DNA from: Cyclostephanos tholiformis
Taxonomy: Eukaryota > Bacillariophyta > Thalassiosirophyceae > Thalassiosirales > Thalassiosiraceae
Direction: 5' to 3'
Assembly (NCBI GenBank): GCA_036939975.1
Contig: JALLPB010001017.1
Location: 1 to 11,677, forward strand
DNA length: 11,677 nucleotides
The translations under genes were made by a program, and so were the position numbers. Below, piece by piece: positions 1 to 6,865 of the stretch (its first letter is position 1; each line of letters opens with the position of its first letter). The notes beneath the pieces were generated by a model. It was given only the letters and a program-made list of their open reading frames with translations, ran no database searches and was not told the origin of the DNA.

Positions 1-2
1 CA

Positions 3-1022
3 CTCGATGACAAGGACACAACCATTATCACGGATCAGGACAAGGGATTGAGGGCAGCACTTTCCGAAGTACTCCCTGCTGCCGCACCTTTCATCTGTTC
101 TTTTCATCGCGAACAAAATATCATGAAATATGTAAAGGGTGGCAATGGCACATATTCATGCAGATGGATGTTCAAAAAGCTACTTCAAGCGCACACCGTC
201 GCCGAAATAGATTTTTTAAAGAACAAGCATGCTGTGCACATTGACGACAAGGCATGGAAGTATCTGGGAACAGTAAACGATGAAGAGGTGTATCCCGCAG
301 CAAGATGCAATCTTAGTCGTACAGCTTGCATGTACCAGCGTTCGGCTTCTTCATCAGCAGAATCAATGAACCATGCTAACCTGGCAGCACGTGGCAGAAC
401 GGCGGTCGATGTTGTATCTTCCACAATGCTTCTGCTAAAATTATCTGCTGCGAGATACAGTGCGCAGAAAGAGAAAGCTTTGAGTTGGGACCATGCCCTT
501 ACACCTCATGGTACGAAATTACGTGACAGCGCCTTCGAGGGTATTAACTTCCGGCACTATGGTATCTTTGTTGACAATAACGATGAAAACAGCAACAGAT
601 TACTAGTACGGGTGACACGACTGGGAGGAGAACATCATGCTGAAAGGAGATGCTGGTTCCTAAAAGAGGAGGATGACGACGGATCAGTCTTCGGTGGATG
701 TTCCTGTGGAGTACCGAACACGGACGGAATTCCATGCCATCACATGATTGCAGTGGTGAAATCCGGCCGCATCGAAGGGTTGACACCAACAAATGCAATG
801 CCATTCTGGTGGACCACAGAATGCTGGAAGCGACAATACCCTGAAGATGTTGAGGTTACATGTAACTTTGACCTCACCACGCTCAGACGTACTCCAGAGG
901 ACAGGTCACTTAGATATTGCCCACCGTACACTGGACCAAGCAAGGCAGGACGCCCTAAGAATAAGAAGCGAATGAAAAGTCCAGTCGAGGGAACCAAAAA
1001 ACGAAGGCGAAGTCAAGATTAA
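3..1022 (+). CDS. MULE (Mutator-like) transposase, C-terminal part, cut by the window edge
   Basis: The frame is open from base 3 and gives 339 residues, so the start and the first catalytic Asp lie outside the window. Mutator-like transposases cut and paste their own element with a DDE catalytic domain. Visible here: TDQDKGL (Asp at residue 11 of the fragment, the usual second acidic residue), then CSFHREQN (residues 32-39), the C..H block that typically follows it. AESMN (Glu about residue 120) fits the third acidic residue. A SWIM zinc finger follows, with CSC at 233-235 and CHH at 245-247 giving the Cx(1)C...CxH pattern. The C-terminus is basic with an AT-hook-like GRPKNKKR, suited to DNA binding or nuclear import. 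No internal stop is present, so the element may be recent. Family assignment is firm; activity cannot be judged from a partial gene. Confidence 0.93.
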   Translation, partial: LDDKDTTIITDQDKGLRAALSEVLPAAAPFICSFHREQNIMKYVKGGNGTYSCRWMFKKLLQAHTVAEIDFLKNKHAVHIDDKAWKYLGTVNDEEVYPAARCNLSRTACMYQRSASSSAESMNHANLAARGRTAVDVVSSTMLLLKLSAARYSAQKEKALSWDHALTPHGTKLRDSAFEGINFRHYGIFVDNNDENSNRLLVRVTRLGGEHHAERRCWFLKEEDDDGSVFGGCSCGVPNTDGIPCHHMIAVVKSGRIEGLTPTNAMPFWWTTECWKRQYPEDVEVTCNFDLTTLRRTPEDRSLRYCPPYTGPSKAGRPKNKKRMKSPVEGTKKRRRSQD

Positions 1023-1275
1023 TGGGAATATGTGTAGTGGGTGCGTAGGTGATGATAGCAAAACTCATTACTAGGAAATAGTGAGTGTATCTAAAACTAT
1101 AAAATGAAATAGGTGATGGTGTATCAATGACTCTATTACGTTATAGTGATGGTTCATCAATCATAATATTTAAATAAAGTGATGATATTCTAATAGTATG
1201 GGACCATTAAGTGATGATATGAACAAATGATAATTAGTATTGGTGAGGACATTGTAGACAATACATTTTATTTTG

Positions 1276-1303
1276 GTGATGTGGCCTTTTGTTACACATC
1301 ACT
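1276..1303. repeat. Inverted repeat (hairpin) within the motif array
   Basis: GTGATGTG and CACATCAC form an 8-bp perfect inverted repeat around a short AT-rich loop. It follows one of the TTTTATTTTGGTGATG units. A related, imperfect arrangement is repeated at 1438-1465. Confidence 0.6.
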
Positions 1304-1437
1304 AATTAGTGATATTTTTTGAATGAGTTAAAACATAAAAGTGATGATTTGTAAAATTTATTTCCAGTATTGGTGATGACATTTTAAATAGATGATTTTA
1401 TTTTAGTGATGGTAACATGATGATAATATTTTATTTT

Positions 1438-1465
1438 GGTGATGTGGTAATTTTAACACCTCACC
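1438..1465. repeat. Second, imperfect copy of the GTGATGTGG hairpin
   Basis: GGTGATGTGG is followed after about 9 bp by CACCTCACC, an inverted repeat with one mismatch. Its left flank (ATTTTATTTTGGTGATGTGG) matches that of the hairpin at 1276, so the whole unit of flank plus hairpin is duplicated about 160 bp apart. Confidence 0.5.
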
Positions 1466-1520
1466 AGACGACATGTATCTGAGAACCGAGACTGTCGGAC
1501 ATCGTAGGGGTTCCAGGAAC

Positions 1521-1541
1521 ATCCAAAGTTCTACTTTGGAT
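1521..1541. repeat. 8-bp perfect hairpin followed by a T-run
   Basis: ATCCAAAG, a 5-base loop and CTTTGGAT make a perfect stem, followed within 5 bases by a run of T. It could be part of a transposon end. A terminator-like role is possible but unsupported in a eukaryotic context. Confidence 0.5.
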
Positions 1542-1760
1542 CGACTTTTTTTTGATTTTGGTGATGACATAGGAATCAAATTCTAGTGATGATATGACAA
1601 TCATGGCTTTATTGGTGAGGTCCATGAATTGACATGTCTGTTTTGTGATGGTATTCTGACAGATCACCCAAAAAAGTATCATACGCAGAAATGGGATCTA
1701 ATCGATTTAGCTGTCGTGTCCTAGATCATTAGCTGTTGCTTAAACCCCGGCCTACACGCG

Positions 1761-3323
1761 ATGGCAGCTGCGGACGTCGTCCCCACCACCGAGGAAATCC
1801 TTGCGGCGGTGGACTCCGTGCAGGAAAACGCGATCGAGTTCCTCAGGTCTATTGTCTCGATAGATTCCACCCTCTACAAGGGAGAGGGACGCGTCCAGGA
1901 TGCCATATACGACCACCTGGTGCGCGTCCTGGGGGAGGAGGTGGGGGTCGTCGCGTCGTCGTCGGGGGCGAAGAAGCGGACGAGGAAGTCGTCCCACTCC
2001 CGCTTCGAGGTGACTCGACATCCCGTCCAACTCGACGACATTCGCGATAGGAGGGGTTACTCCCCCGTCGACTGGGCCTACGACGACGATCAGAAGTTCA
2101 ACGTCGTCGCGCGATGCCGACGCCGCCTCGAGGAGGAGGACGTCGACGGCGACAATGACGGGGAATCCCGCAGCGGAGGCGATGCGATATTGCTCGTCGG
2201 TCACGTCGACGTCGTGCCCGCCTCTAATGACGACGGATGGTCGGCCCATCCCTTTGATCCAGTCGTTCGGGACGGTCGAATGTACGGACGTGGCGCGGGC
2301 GACATGAAGGCTGGAGTCGTGGCCATGATATACGCGATCGTGGCATTGCGCGACCTGGGATACGTTCCGGCGGGGGGAGGATTGACTATATGCACCGTCG
2401 TCGAGGAGGAATGCACGGGCAACGGCGCCCTCGCCTCGCTCCCAGCCACCCTCGCCGTCGACGTTGCGATGGGTGAGGGGACGAGGACTGCGGTCATCAT
2501 ACCTGAGCCATTCCCGTGGATAGTCACCGCCCAACTGGGCGTGATTTGGTTCACGGTTTCCGTGACGGGGAGGCCGTGTCACGTGCTGTCAACGTCGAGC
2601 GGATCGAATGCCATCGAGGGGGCCTATGCGCTGTACGACTCGCTAAGGTCGTTGGAAGATCGGTATAACGAGCCGAGGGGGAATGCCCATCCCGCCTACG
2701 TCGGGATCGACCATCCCGTCAACTTTAACCTCGGGAGGATATCGGGGGGGAACTGGGCTAGTTCCGTCCCGAGCAGGTGCGAGTTCGAGGTACGGGTGGG
2801 GTTCTTCCCCGGGGTGAGTATCGATGACGTCAAGCGAGACGTCGAGACGACGATGCGTGGTAGGGCGGGAGAGCTTGGTCTAGGATTGGACATCGCGTAC
2901 AGAGGTTTTCATGCCGATGGCGCGGTGCTGTTGCCGGGATACGTGGACGGTACGATTGATGTTGATGATGAGAGTGGCGACGACGGCAGTAGATCGCTAC
3001 AGAAGGACTTCGTCGAGACGATTCAAAGATGCAACCGACTTGTGTCATCGTCATCGTCACCTTCTGACGTAGGTGACGGAGCGGTCACCGTAAATGATTC
3101 GTCGAGGGAACTCCCTCTAAGGCCGGTGACGTGCACAACCGACGCGCGGTTCTACTCGTCGTTGTTTCAGGATCCGAGCAAGGTCGTCGTGACTTGCTAT
3201 GGCCCCGAAGCTACGAACATCCATGGCGTTGACGAGAGCGTGAGTTTGAAGAGTTTCAGGGACGTCACAGCAACAATTGCGCTGTTCGTACGGGATTGGT
3301 GCGGTCTCATCAAGGATGAGTGA
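1761..3323 (+). CDS. M20 family zinc metallopeptidase (ArgE/DapE/aminoacylase-like)
   Basis: A 520-residue intact protein. M20 enzymes are two-zinc amidohydrolases that remove acyl groups or cleave short peptides, for example acetylornithine deacetylase, succinyl-diaminopimelate desuccinylase and aminoacylase. Seen here: GHVDVVP with His148 and Asp150; GRGAGDMKAG with Asp181 as bridging ligand; VVEEECTGNG with Glu215-217 covering the catalytic base and a ligand; Glu249 in IIPEP; GRPCH with His274 then SNAIEGAYAL, the lid-domain signature; TTDARFY with Asp461; and TNIHGVDE with the last ligand His488. All expected ligands are therefore present. The protein is longer than a typical 380-430 residue member because of charged or Ser/Asp-rich inserts near residues 60-100, 121-140 and 395-450. 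No signal peptide is evident, which suggests a cytosolic location. The ATG at 1761 is chosen because the degraded paralogue at 5323 begins at the equivalent ATG. Substrate cannot be told from sequence. Confidence 0.93.
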   Translation: MAAADVVPTTEEILAAVDSVQENAIEFLRSIVSIDSTLYKGEGRVQDAIYDHLVRVLGEEVGVVASSSGAKKRTRKSSHSRFEVTRHPVQLDDIRDRRGYSPVDWAYDDDQKFNVVARCRRRLEEEDVDGDNDGESRSGGDAILLVGHVDVVPASNDDGWSAHPFDPVVRDGRMYGRGAGDMKAGVVAMIYAIVALRDLGYVPAGGGLTICTVVEEECTGNGALASLPATLAVDVAMGEGTRTAVIIPEPFPWIVTAQLGVIWFTVSVTGRPCHVLSTSSGSNAIEGAYALYDSLRSLEDRYNEPRGNAHPAYVGIDHPVNFNLGRISGGNWASSVPSRCEFEVRVGFFPGVSIDDVKRDVETTMRGRAGELGLGLDIAYRGFHADGAVLLPGYVDGTIDVDDESGDDGSRSLQKDFVETIQRCNRLVSSSSSPSDVGDGAVTVNDSSRELPLRPVTCTTDARFYSSLFQDPSKVVVTCYGPEATNIHGVDESVSLKSFRDVTATIALFVRDWCGLIKDE

Positions 3324-3428
3324 TCGACGCATTACATCGAACGAAACCATATCGGGATAAATCCCATGTTTGATATACTGATAAAGAACTCCACAATACC
3401 ATCATTGAAAGAACCTTTTTTCTACCCT

Positions 3429-3517
3429 GTGCTGTCGCGCGAGATATGATATTACACGAGATAGGTGATTACTTGAAAAAATGTTGATTTAATTCAACTT
3501 GTGTTATGTTATAGGTC
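3429..3517 (+). repeat. 3'-flank repeat, copy A
   Basis: This is the first of three related blocks lying downstream of the M20 gene and its relic. Shared landmarks are GTGCTGTC, an A-rich stretch with ACTTGAAAAA..GTTGA, TTAATTCAACT, and TATGTTATAGG. Copies B (3930-4017) and C (6183-6262) carry the same landmarks in the same order with many substitutions, so the duplications are old. Confidence 0.75.
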
Positions 3518-3672
3518 AGCAATATATTAACCAACTAATCAACAATATGCATTTGTCCCGCTTCATCGTCTTAACAACTGTTTCATCGCAGCTGCTGAAC
3601 TCCTAAGCTTCAATGTGTGTTAGTGACCCTTAATTAACATTACTCGACTTCTGAGATACCATGTGCGTCCTT

Positions 3673-3957
3673 CTAACTACACTCTACGAATGATATCTCT
3701 GAAGCAAAATTTGCCAGGAGGGCATTCGCTATCCAATCCACGTGGGCATGGCTGAGAGCATGCGCTCGCGGCAGCAGACCAGTCAGAGCCACAATATAGT
3801 CCAATCGCTCCATTGCCACCTGTTGACCCCCCCTAGGATGAGCCACCAGAGGCGGAACCGCCCCCACTGCCGCAGGTGATATCTCTGAAATAAAATTCAC
3901 CAGAAGGGCATTCGCTATCCAATCCACTGTCGTTAGACTGTAAATTATAGAACACAA
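3673..3957 (-). pseudogene. Remnant 3' end of a minus-strand gene with an internal direct repeat
   Basis: An open stretch of 94 codons. It carries VDWIANALLVNFISEIS and, further on, VDWIANALLANFASEIS, reflecting a DNA direct repeat of about 48 bp (3687-3737 and 3879-3928). The last residues, FASEISFVECS followed by a stop, align without gaps with the end of the relic at 6434-6669 (FASGTLACLTS then stop), with DNA similarity continuing past the stop. That points to a real ancestral gene end rather than a chance open frame. The start at 3957 has no recognisable signal or promoter. No family is recognised, and it is most likely a remnant. Confidence 0.45.
3687..3928. repeat. Direct repeat pair of about 48 bp (3687-3737 and 3879-3928)
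   Basis: Both copies read GATATCTCTGAA, then (G/A)(C/T)AAAATT, then GGGCATTCGCTATCCAATCCAC, with a handful of differences. The second copy runs directly into the 3'-flank repeat copy B at 3930, so this junction records a local tandem duplication. Confidence 0.85.
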
Positions 3958-4017
3958 AACAAGAGAAAACTTGAAAAAGTGTTGACTTAATTCAACTCTG
4001 CTATGTTATGCAAGCAA
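3930..4017 (+). repeat. 3'-flank repeat, copy B
   Basis: ACTGTCGTTAGACTGTAAAT, then an A-rich stretch, ACTTGAAAAAGTGTTGACTT and GCTATGTTATG. It is closest to copy C at 6183-6262, which shares GTCNTTAGANTGTAAATTATA and AGTGTTG, and is less like copy A. Confidence 0.75.
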
Positions 4018-4306
4018 TATGGAACTACACATCGAAATGTGTGTTCTTCTTGCTTCATCGCTATAAATAAACTCCTAATCCTAAGCCGCAATGCACGATC
4101 GTACCGTTTCATCGCAGTTGCTAATCTCCTAAGCTTCAATGTGCGTTCGTCCTACATCATTACCATTACTACACCCTAAGCTTCAATGCACGTCCATCCC
4201 CTGCACTGCTCTTTTCCCAAGTTTGCGTCAAATGTTCAAGAACCGACTGATGGTTATTTGCAGTAATGCCCAGGCGTTCTGACCGGCCCAATAATAACCC
4301 TCGCCC

Positions 4307-4807
4307 TTAGTAGCAGTATTGATCCCAAGAACCCCAATAATAATCGTAATACCAATACCACCCATAGCAGCAGCTATCACAGGCCTCTCCGTAGCAATAG
4401 CTTTCTAGCCAGCACCAATCATCGTAACTTCGTCCAATGGCTCCATCCTTGCTTGTAGAACCCCCCTCGGGTGAACCACCACAATGTTCAGCGCTTGTTC
4501 CACACCAGCCATATTGGCTGCAGCATTCTCCCTCATTAGGGCAGGTACCATTGCCTACTTGCCCATTGCCACAAGTGAGCAAGCGAGTATCCTTTGGACC
4601 CTTCCTCAAGCGAGAATCCTTCTGGCCGTTCCTCAAGCCCGAAGACGATCCCTTCTGCAAGTCATCGGCACGCATGGCGCTCGGACCAGGAGACCCACCA
4701 GACTTTGCCATCGCTGCCTCAACATTCATTTCATGGGGGTTTGATTCTTCTCCGTTAGCAGAAAGCAACATGGAGGTTAATGCGAAGACGGCGAGACTTA
4801 GATTCAT
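4307..4807 (-). CDS. Secreted hevein-like chitin-binding protein with a Tyr/Trp/Cys-rich tail
   Basis: A 166-residue protein. Residues 1-19 form a signal peptide with a hydrophobic core and small residues before Glu20, so it should enter the secretory route. A charged, probably disordered linker (20-77) holds a short internal repeat, R(N/K)G(Q/P)KD(S/T)RL. Residues 78-110 match the hevein/CBM18 chitin-binding pattern: CG, then C89, CCSQYGWCG (Cys95, Cys96, Cys102) and HCG (Cys109), with the aromatic pair Tyr99/Trp101 that stacks on N-acetylglucosamine in known members. Asn86 sits in an NGT sequon. The tail (128-166) is unusual, with six more Cys and many Tyr and Trp residues, and resembles no family I can name. 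Binding of chitin or GlcNAc polymers at the cell surface or wall is inferred. Its upstream DNA and ATG context are duplicated at 6667-6865 ahead of a different coding sequence. Confidence 0.85.
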   Translation of the reverse strand: MNLSLAVFALTSMLLSANGEESNPHEMNVEAAMAKSGGSPGPSAMRADDLQKGSSSGLRNGQKDSRLRKGPKDTRLLTCGNGQVGNGTCPNEGECCSQYGWCGTSAEHCGGSPEGGSTSKDGAIGRSYDDWCWLESYCYGEACDSCCYGWYWYYDYYWGSWDQYCY

Positions 4808-5045
4808 CTTAACTTAATTGTAGTGTTAGATTTTTTAGGAAAGCTGTTATGTGCTTGAATATGAAATTTGATCTGGTTGCTTTTGTTGTTTTTATGAGCT
4901 CTTTTCTGTAGATGGACCATTCTTTACATTCGTGTGCTTTTCTTCGTTCATCATTCTGGTCATGTCGTGCTCGCTCTTGCCCATGCTTCCCCGAGTCGGG
5001 CCAAGATCAGACCATGTCGCGATCATGGCGGAGAGTCATGTCGCG
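4801..5045 (-). promoter_or_regulatory. Upstream region of the chitin-binding gene, conserved in the second copy
   Basis: The plus-strand text GATTCATCTTAACT....ATTGTAGTG at the start codon, then GTTATGTGCTTGAAT, then blocks around CATTCTGGTCATG and GAGTCGGGCCAAGATCAGACC, are matched in order at 6664-6865. The shared stretch covers the start codon, 5' leader and presumably the promoter. No TATA box is obvious in either copy. Confidence 0.6.
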
Positions 5046-5322
5046 GTGCATTGGTATTGATCACCGAAAATATCTCGCCGCGGAAAAGAAGAGAGCGCAA
5101 CCATGAAGTGCAACTCCGATGATGTTGTGAGCATTCCACCCGCATCACTGCAATAATAACATTCCTGAACACCCATGATGGTAGATATTAAATAATACCT
5201 ACTAAATAATTGCAAGACGGGAGGGCGACCTCATATCCAACTTGTGTAAGTTATACACCTGTAGGACGTAGGAATTAATAGACTTCCCCCGAAATTCACA
5301 CAACAGCCTAATTTATGTTGCG
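5046..5322. other. Spacer between the two copies of the duplicated segment
   Basis: No gene, RNA or repeat could be supported. Just before the second ATG, the text GCCTAATTTATGTTGCG weakly resembles the region before the first M20 start, so the duplication boundary probably lies close to 5300. Confidence 0.4.
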
Positions 5323-6106
5323 ATGACGGCAGCGGCGGACGTCGTCCCCACCACCGAGGACATCCTTGAGGCGGTGGATTGCGTGCAGGAAAACACGATC
5401 GAGTTATCAGGTCCATAGATTCCACCCTCGATAAGGGAGAGTGACGCGTCCAGGATGCTATCTACGAACACCTGGTGAGATCCTGGGGGACAAGGGGCGG
5501 GGGGGTCGTCGCGTCGTCTTCGGGGGCAAGAAACCCGAAGAGGAAGTCGTCAAATTCCCGCTTCGAGGTGACTCGTCATCCCGTCCGACTCGACGACATT
5601 CGCGATAGGAGGGGTGAATCGCCCGTCGACTGGGTCTACTAGAGCGACAATCAGAAGTTCAACGTAGTCGCGCGCCCATCCCGCCTCCGTCGGGATCGAC
5701 CATCCCGTCAACTTCAATCTCGAGAGGATATTGGGGGGGGGACTGGGCGAGTTCCGTCCCGAGCAGGTGCGAGTTCGAGGTACGGGTGGATTTCCTCCCT
5801 TGTGTGAATATTGATGACGTCAAGCGAGACGTCGAGACGACGATGCGCGGTAGGGCGGGGGAGCTTGGGCTAGGATTGGACATCGCTTGCGAGGGTTTTC
5901 ATGCCGATGGCGCGGTGCTGTTGCCATGATACGTAGATGGTACGATCGAGGTCGATGACGAGAATGTCAACGGCGGCAGTAGATCGCTACAGAGGGACTT
6001 CGTCGAGACGATACAAAGATGCAACCACCTCGTATTATCGTCATCGTCACCTCATGACGTCGGTGGCTATGCGATCCCCATAAAGGAGTCGTCGAGGGAA
6101 CTTTAA
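5323..6106 (+). pseudogene. Degenerate duplicate of the M20 peptidase gene
   Basis: The first codons (M-T-A-A-A-D-V-V-P-T-T-E-D-I-L) match the intact gene at 1761 almost residue for residue. The frame then breaks after E-N-T-I-E, where bases are missing relative to the parent, and reaches a stop near 5416. Similarity continues at the DNA level to about 5674, then jumps to the equivalent of 2686, so about 572 bp are lost (parent residues about 118-308). That removes His148, Asp150, Asp181, Glu215-217, Glu249 and His274. The copy ends at GTCGAGGGAACT followed by TTAA, also losing the part with Asp461 and His488. Several further indels are visible. It cannot encode an active peptidase. Confidence 0.95.
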
Positions 6107-6182
6107 ACGGAGCCAAAGAAATCTCAGCCTTAACAATACTGCACGATACCATTGTCGAACGATTCTCTTTTTACTCCCTGTG

Positions 6183-6262
6183 CTGTCATTAGAATGTAAA
6201 TTATATCACGAGAGAAGAGATAACTTTGAATAGTGTTGCCTTAATTCATCTCATGCCATGTT
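6183..6262 (+). repeat. 3'-flank repeat, copy C
   Basis: It lies downstream of the M20 relic as copy A lies downstream of the intact gene, and it shares the landmarks CCCTGTGCTGTC, TGTAAATTATA, AGTGTTG, CTTAATTCA and CATGTTATAGGCC. Confidence 0.75.
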
Positions 6263-6296
6263 ATAGGCCATCAATCAATGTCAAACTACTAAGCAG

Positions 6297-6430
6297 CATT
6301 GTGTGATCGTCCCGCTTCATCGCTATGACTAAATTCCTAATCATAAGCCACAATGTATGTTCGTCCCACTTCACTACCATTCCTAAACTCCTACGCTGCA
6401 ATTTACGTTCGTCCTTCTTCATCACAGTGT
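6297..6430 (+). repeat. Degenerate minisatellite-like units, unit 2
   Basis: Three to four copies of the same loose unit as at 3540-4200: CGTCCCGCTTCATCGC, CTAATCATAAGCCACAATG, TGTTCGTCCCACTTCA, CTCCTACGCTGCAATTTACG and TTCGTCCTTCTTCATC. Open frames across it reflect the repeat and not a gene. Confidence 0.65.
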
Positions 6431-6433
6431 GCC

Positions 6434-6669
6434 CTAACTTGTCAAGCAAGCCAGTGTCCCTGAGGCAAAGTCGTCCGGGAGGGGTATCCGGGATATCAGA
6501 AGGACCTGACCCTTCACAGCCTCAACCTGTGGCACCATGATGCTTACCGTCTTCTTGGAACCGGTTGCACCGACCTCCACCTCGAGAGTGCGTAAACCTT
6601 TGAGAGGGCGCTCAGTGCGATGATGGCCATGTTGACTGGGATGACCTTCTTGGAGGGAAAACGATTCAT
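6434..6669 (-). pseudogene. Frame-broken relic of a small secreted protein
   Basis: The ATG at 6669 sits in the same context as the chitin-binding gene's ATG (GTTAAGATGAATC). It opens a basic then hydrophobic N-terminus (MNRFPSKKVIPVNMAIIAL) that resembles a signal peptide. That frame stops after 41 codons at CGGTAA. One frame over, starting around ERPLKGLRTLEVEVGATG, an open stretch of about 59 codons continues through TVSIMVPQVEAVKGQVLL to a stop at 6434. This part has a normal residue mix and no stops. A single small indel near 6605-6630 would join the two parts. The final 11 residues line up with those of the remnant at 3673. There is no hevein domain, so the mature protein differs from its neighbour at 4307. 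No family is recognised. Confidence 0.5.
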
Positions 6670-6865
6670 CTTAACTCTATTGTAGTGGCATATGACGGAA
6701 GGGGTGTTAGGTGCTTGAGTGTGAATTTTATTTGAGGTTCATTTTTTACAGTCGCGTGTGATCCTGGTCATTTTTTTCATCCTGGTCTTGTCATCTTGCT
6801 TTTGCCATGGCGAGTTGGGCAAAATCAGACCTAGAAAGGATTAATCATGGCGAGTCGAGCAGTGG
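6667..6865 (-). promoter_or_regulatory. Second copy of the chitin-binding gene upstream region
   Basis: It matches 4801-5045 in order, with substitutions and a net shortening: TCATCTTAACT, ATTGTAGTG, GTTAGGTGCTTGAGTGTGAA, ATCCTGGTCAT and GAGTTGGGCAAAATCAGACC. It precedes the relic at 6434-6669. Confidence 0.6.

Larger units (their letters stand above)
1023..1690. repeat. AT-rich spacer with a dense GTGATG motif array, probable transposon subterminal repeats
   Basis: Directly after the transposase stop comes about 650 bp of AT-rich DNA holding roughly twenty short units of the form (A/G)GTGATG followed by AT-rich bases, for example near 1050, 1112, 1155, 1180, 1210, 1240, 1275, 1350, 1371, 1407, 1438, 1558, 1586, 1612 and 1646. 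Most are direct copies on the plus strand, 20-50 bp apart, with a few inverted (ATCAC near 1298, TCACC near 1461 and 1663). The longer unit TTTTATTTTGGTGATG occurs near 1267 and 1430. Short clustered repeats beside a transposase gene are known in some DNA transposons as transposase-binding subterminal repeats; that role here is inference. The terminal inverted repeat of the element could not be identified because its other end is outside the window. No gene is seen in this stretch. Confidence 0.7.
3540..4200 (+). repeat. Degenerate minisatellite-like units, unit 1
   Basis: A loose unit of roughly 40-45 bp recurs around the 3'-flank repeats. Its consensus parts are CTTCATCGC, then a variable CTNAACTCCTAA, then GCTTCAATG, then TGCGTTCGTCC. 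Copies are visible near 3550-3625, 4040-4075, 4075-4110, 4110-4155 and 4165-4195. Related units recur at 6297-6430 in the second copy of the segment. Nothing here looks coding on the plus strand. Confidence 0.65.

Noticed and set aside
1023..1690. CRISPR-like array
   Set aside because: The repeated unit is only about 7-12 bp, spacing is irregular and units are degenerate. The setting is eukaryotic transposon DNA.
1752..2582. Long open frame (276 codons) on the minus strand opposite the M20 gene
   Set aside because: It is a mirror of the GC-rich codon pattern of the M20 gene, with Asp, Arg and Val repeats and no domain. The M20 frame has all family motifs.
3355..3371. GGGAT-AA-ATCCC palindrome after the M20 gene as a terminator
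   Set aside because: A 5-bp stem with a 2-base loop is too small to be meaningful, and intrinsic terminators are not expected in this context.
4437..4817. Plus-strand open frames opposite the chitin-binding gene
   Set aside because: They are Pro/Ser-rich shadows with no domain. The minus strand has a signal peptide and a complete hevein pattern.
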